Assembly (NCBI GenBank): GCA_027353565.1
Contig: DAIEHO010000348.1
Coordinates: forward strand, 1-5,128
Direction: 5' to 3'
Source of the DNA: Propionibacteriaceae bacterium
Lineage (GTDB): Bacteria; Actinomycetota; Actinomycetes; Propionibacteriales; Propionibacteriaceae
DNA length: 5,128 nt
The notes under the pieces were generated by a model. It saw nothing but the letters and a program-made list of their open reading frames with translations. It had not been told where the DNA came from and made no database searches. A program made the translations under genes and the position numbers. This document shows positions 4,827 to 5,128 of the stretch, piece by piece. The number at the start of each line of letters is the position of its first letter. The first letter of the stretch is position 1.

Positions 4827-5128
4827 ATGACGCTCGTCGCCGTCTTCCTCGCGGTGGTCGTGGGCGCGGTCATCCCCATCCAGACCGGCGTCAACACCCG
4901 GCTCGCGCGCCACGTCGGCGTCACGCTGCTCGCCTCCCTGGTCTCGTTCGGAGTCGGCACGCTCGGCCTCGGCATCGTGCTGGTGGCCACGCGAACGCCG
5001 CTGCCACTACAGGCGACGGCGGAGTCTCAACCGTGGTGGATCTGGGTCGGCGGACTGTGCGGGCTGATCTTCCTCACGATGAACATGGTCTTGCTGCCCC
5101 GTATCGGTGCGTCCGCGACGGTCATCCT
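4827..5128 (+). CDS. YdcZ/DUF606-type DMT-family transporter, N-terminal part
   Basis: The frame opens at ATG 4827 and runs off the right edge, giving 100 residues and no stop. It is very hydrophobic, with membrane segments at about residues 3-19, 32-54 and 71-91 and a fourth starting near 93. The motif IPIQTGVNTRLA (16-27), the segment LLASLVSFGVGTL (34-46), the tryptophan-rich PWWIWVGGLCG (69-79) and PRIGASATV (91-99) are typical of the YdcZ (DUF606) branch of the drug/metabolite transporter superfamily in the cytoplasmic membrane. Family members are small, roughly 140-150 residues per repeat and often doubled, so one third to two thirds of the gene may be missing. The gap from dgoD is 34 nt with no strong Shine-Dalgarno, so it is probably cotranscribed with it. 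Import or export of a sugar acid is an inference from location only; substrate is unknown. Confidence 0.85.
   Translation, partial: MTLVAVFLAVVVGAVIPIQTGVNTRLARHVGVTLLASLVSFGVGTLGLGIVLVATRTPLPLQATAESQPWWIWVGGLCGLIFLTMNMVLLPRIGASATVI

Noticed and set aside
3584..4990. 468-codon open frame on the minus strand across dgoD
   Set aside because: Composition is Arg/Asp/Val-rich with no recognisable motif, and it lies opposite a near-perfect DgoD; a shadow frame.
1..5128. CRISPR arrays, tRNA/rRNA genes, insertion sequences, riboswitches
   Set aside because: No direct repeat series, cloverleaf, transposase motif or long structured leader was seen; the intergenic gaps are all under 150 nt.

Overview
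The window reads as a chromosomal segment from a high-GC bacterium, most likely an actinomycete. The coding frames have G/C-rich third positions, genes are tightly packed on one strand, and two genes have a TANNNT hexamer 6-7 nt before an ATG, which is the actinobacterial leaderless-promoter layout. Genus cannot be assigned from the sequence. I see no mobile element, tRNA, rRNA or CRISPR array. Every supported gene is on the + strand.

Left part (1-904). The C-terminal end of an unrecognised protein runs in from the left edge and stops at 316. It is followed by hairpins that may act as a terminator. At 449-904 is a thioredoxin-2-like protein. It keeps its N-terminal zinc ribbon (two CxxC pairs) and the cis-Pro loop, but the catalytic WCGPC has become WAQPS, so both redox cysteines are gone.

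Centre (1046-3496). Three genes form an overlapping, translationally coupled block: a MEMO1-family protein (system protein B), an AMMECR1-domain protein (system protein A) and a PflA-like radical SAM enzyme. This is a complete AmmeMemoRadiSam locus in the order B-A-radical SAM. The trio is a recognised conserved gene set, but I know of no established reaction for it. The MEMO metal-site residues, the AMMECR1 LRGCIG motif and the CxxxCxxC cluster are all intact. A leaderless-type promoter precedes the block and a GC-rich hairpin follows it.

Right part (3644-5128). A full-length D-galactonate dehydratase (dgoD, 382 aa, all catalytic residues present) has its own leaderless-type promoter. It is followed after 34 nt by the N-terminal 100 codons of a YdcZ/DUF606-type DMT-family membrane transporter cut by the right edge. 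Together they may belong to a sugar-acid uptake and catabolism unit. The galactonate kinase and aldolase genes are not in view.

The most interesting items are the AmmeMemoRadiSam block, an intact but biochemically unresolved system, and the cysteine-free thioredoxin-2 homologue just upstream of it.
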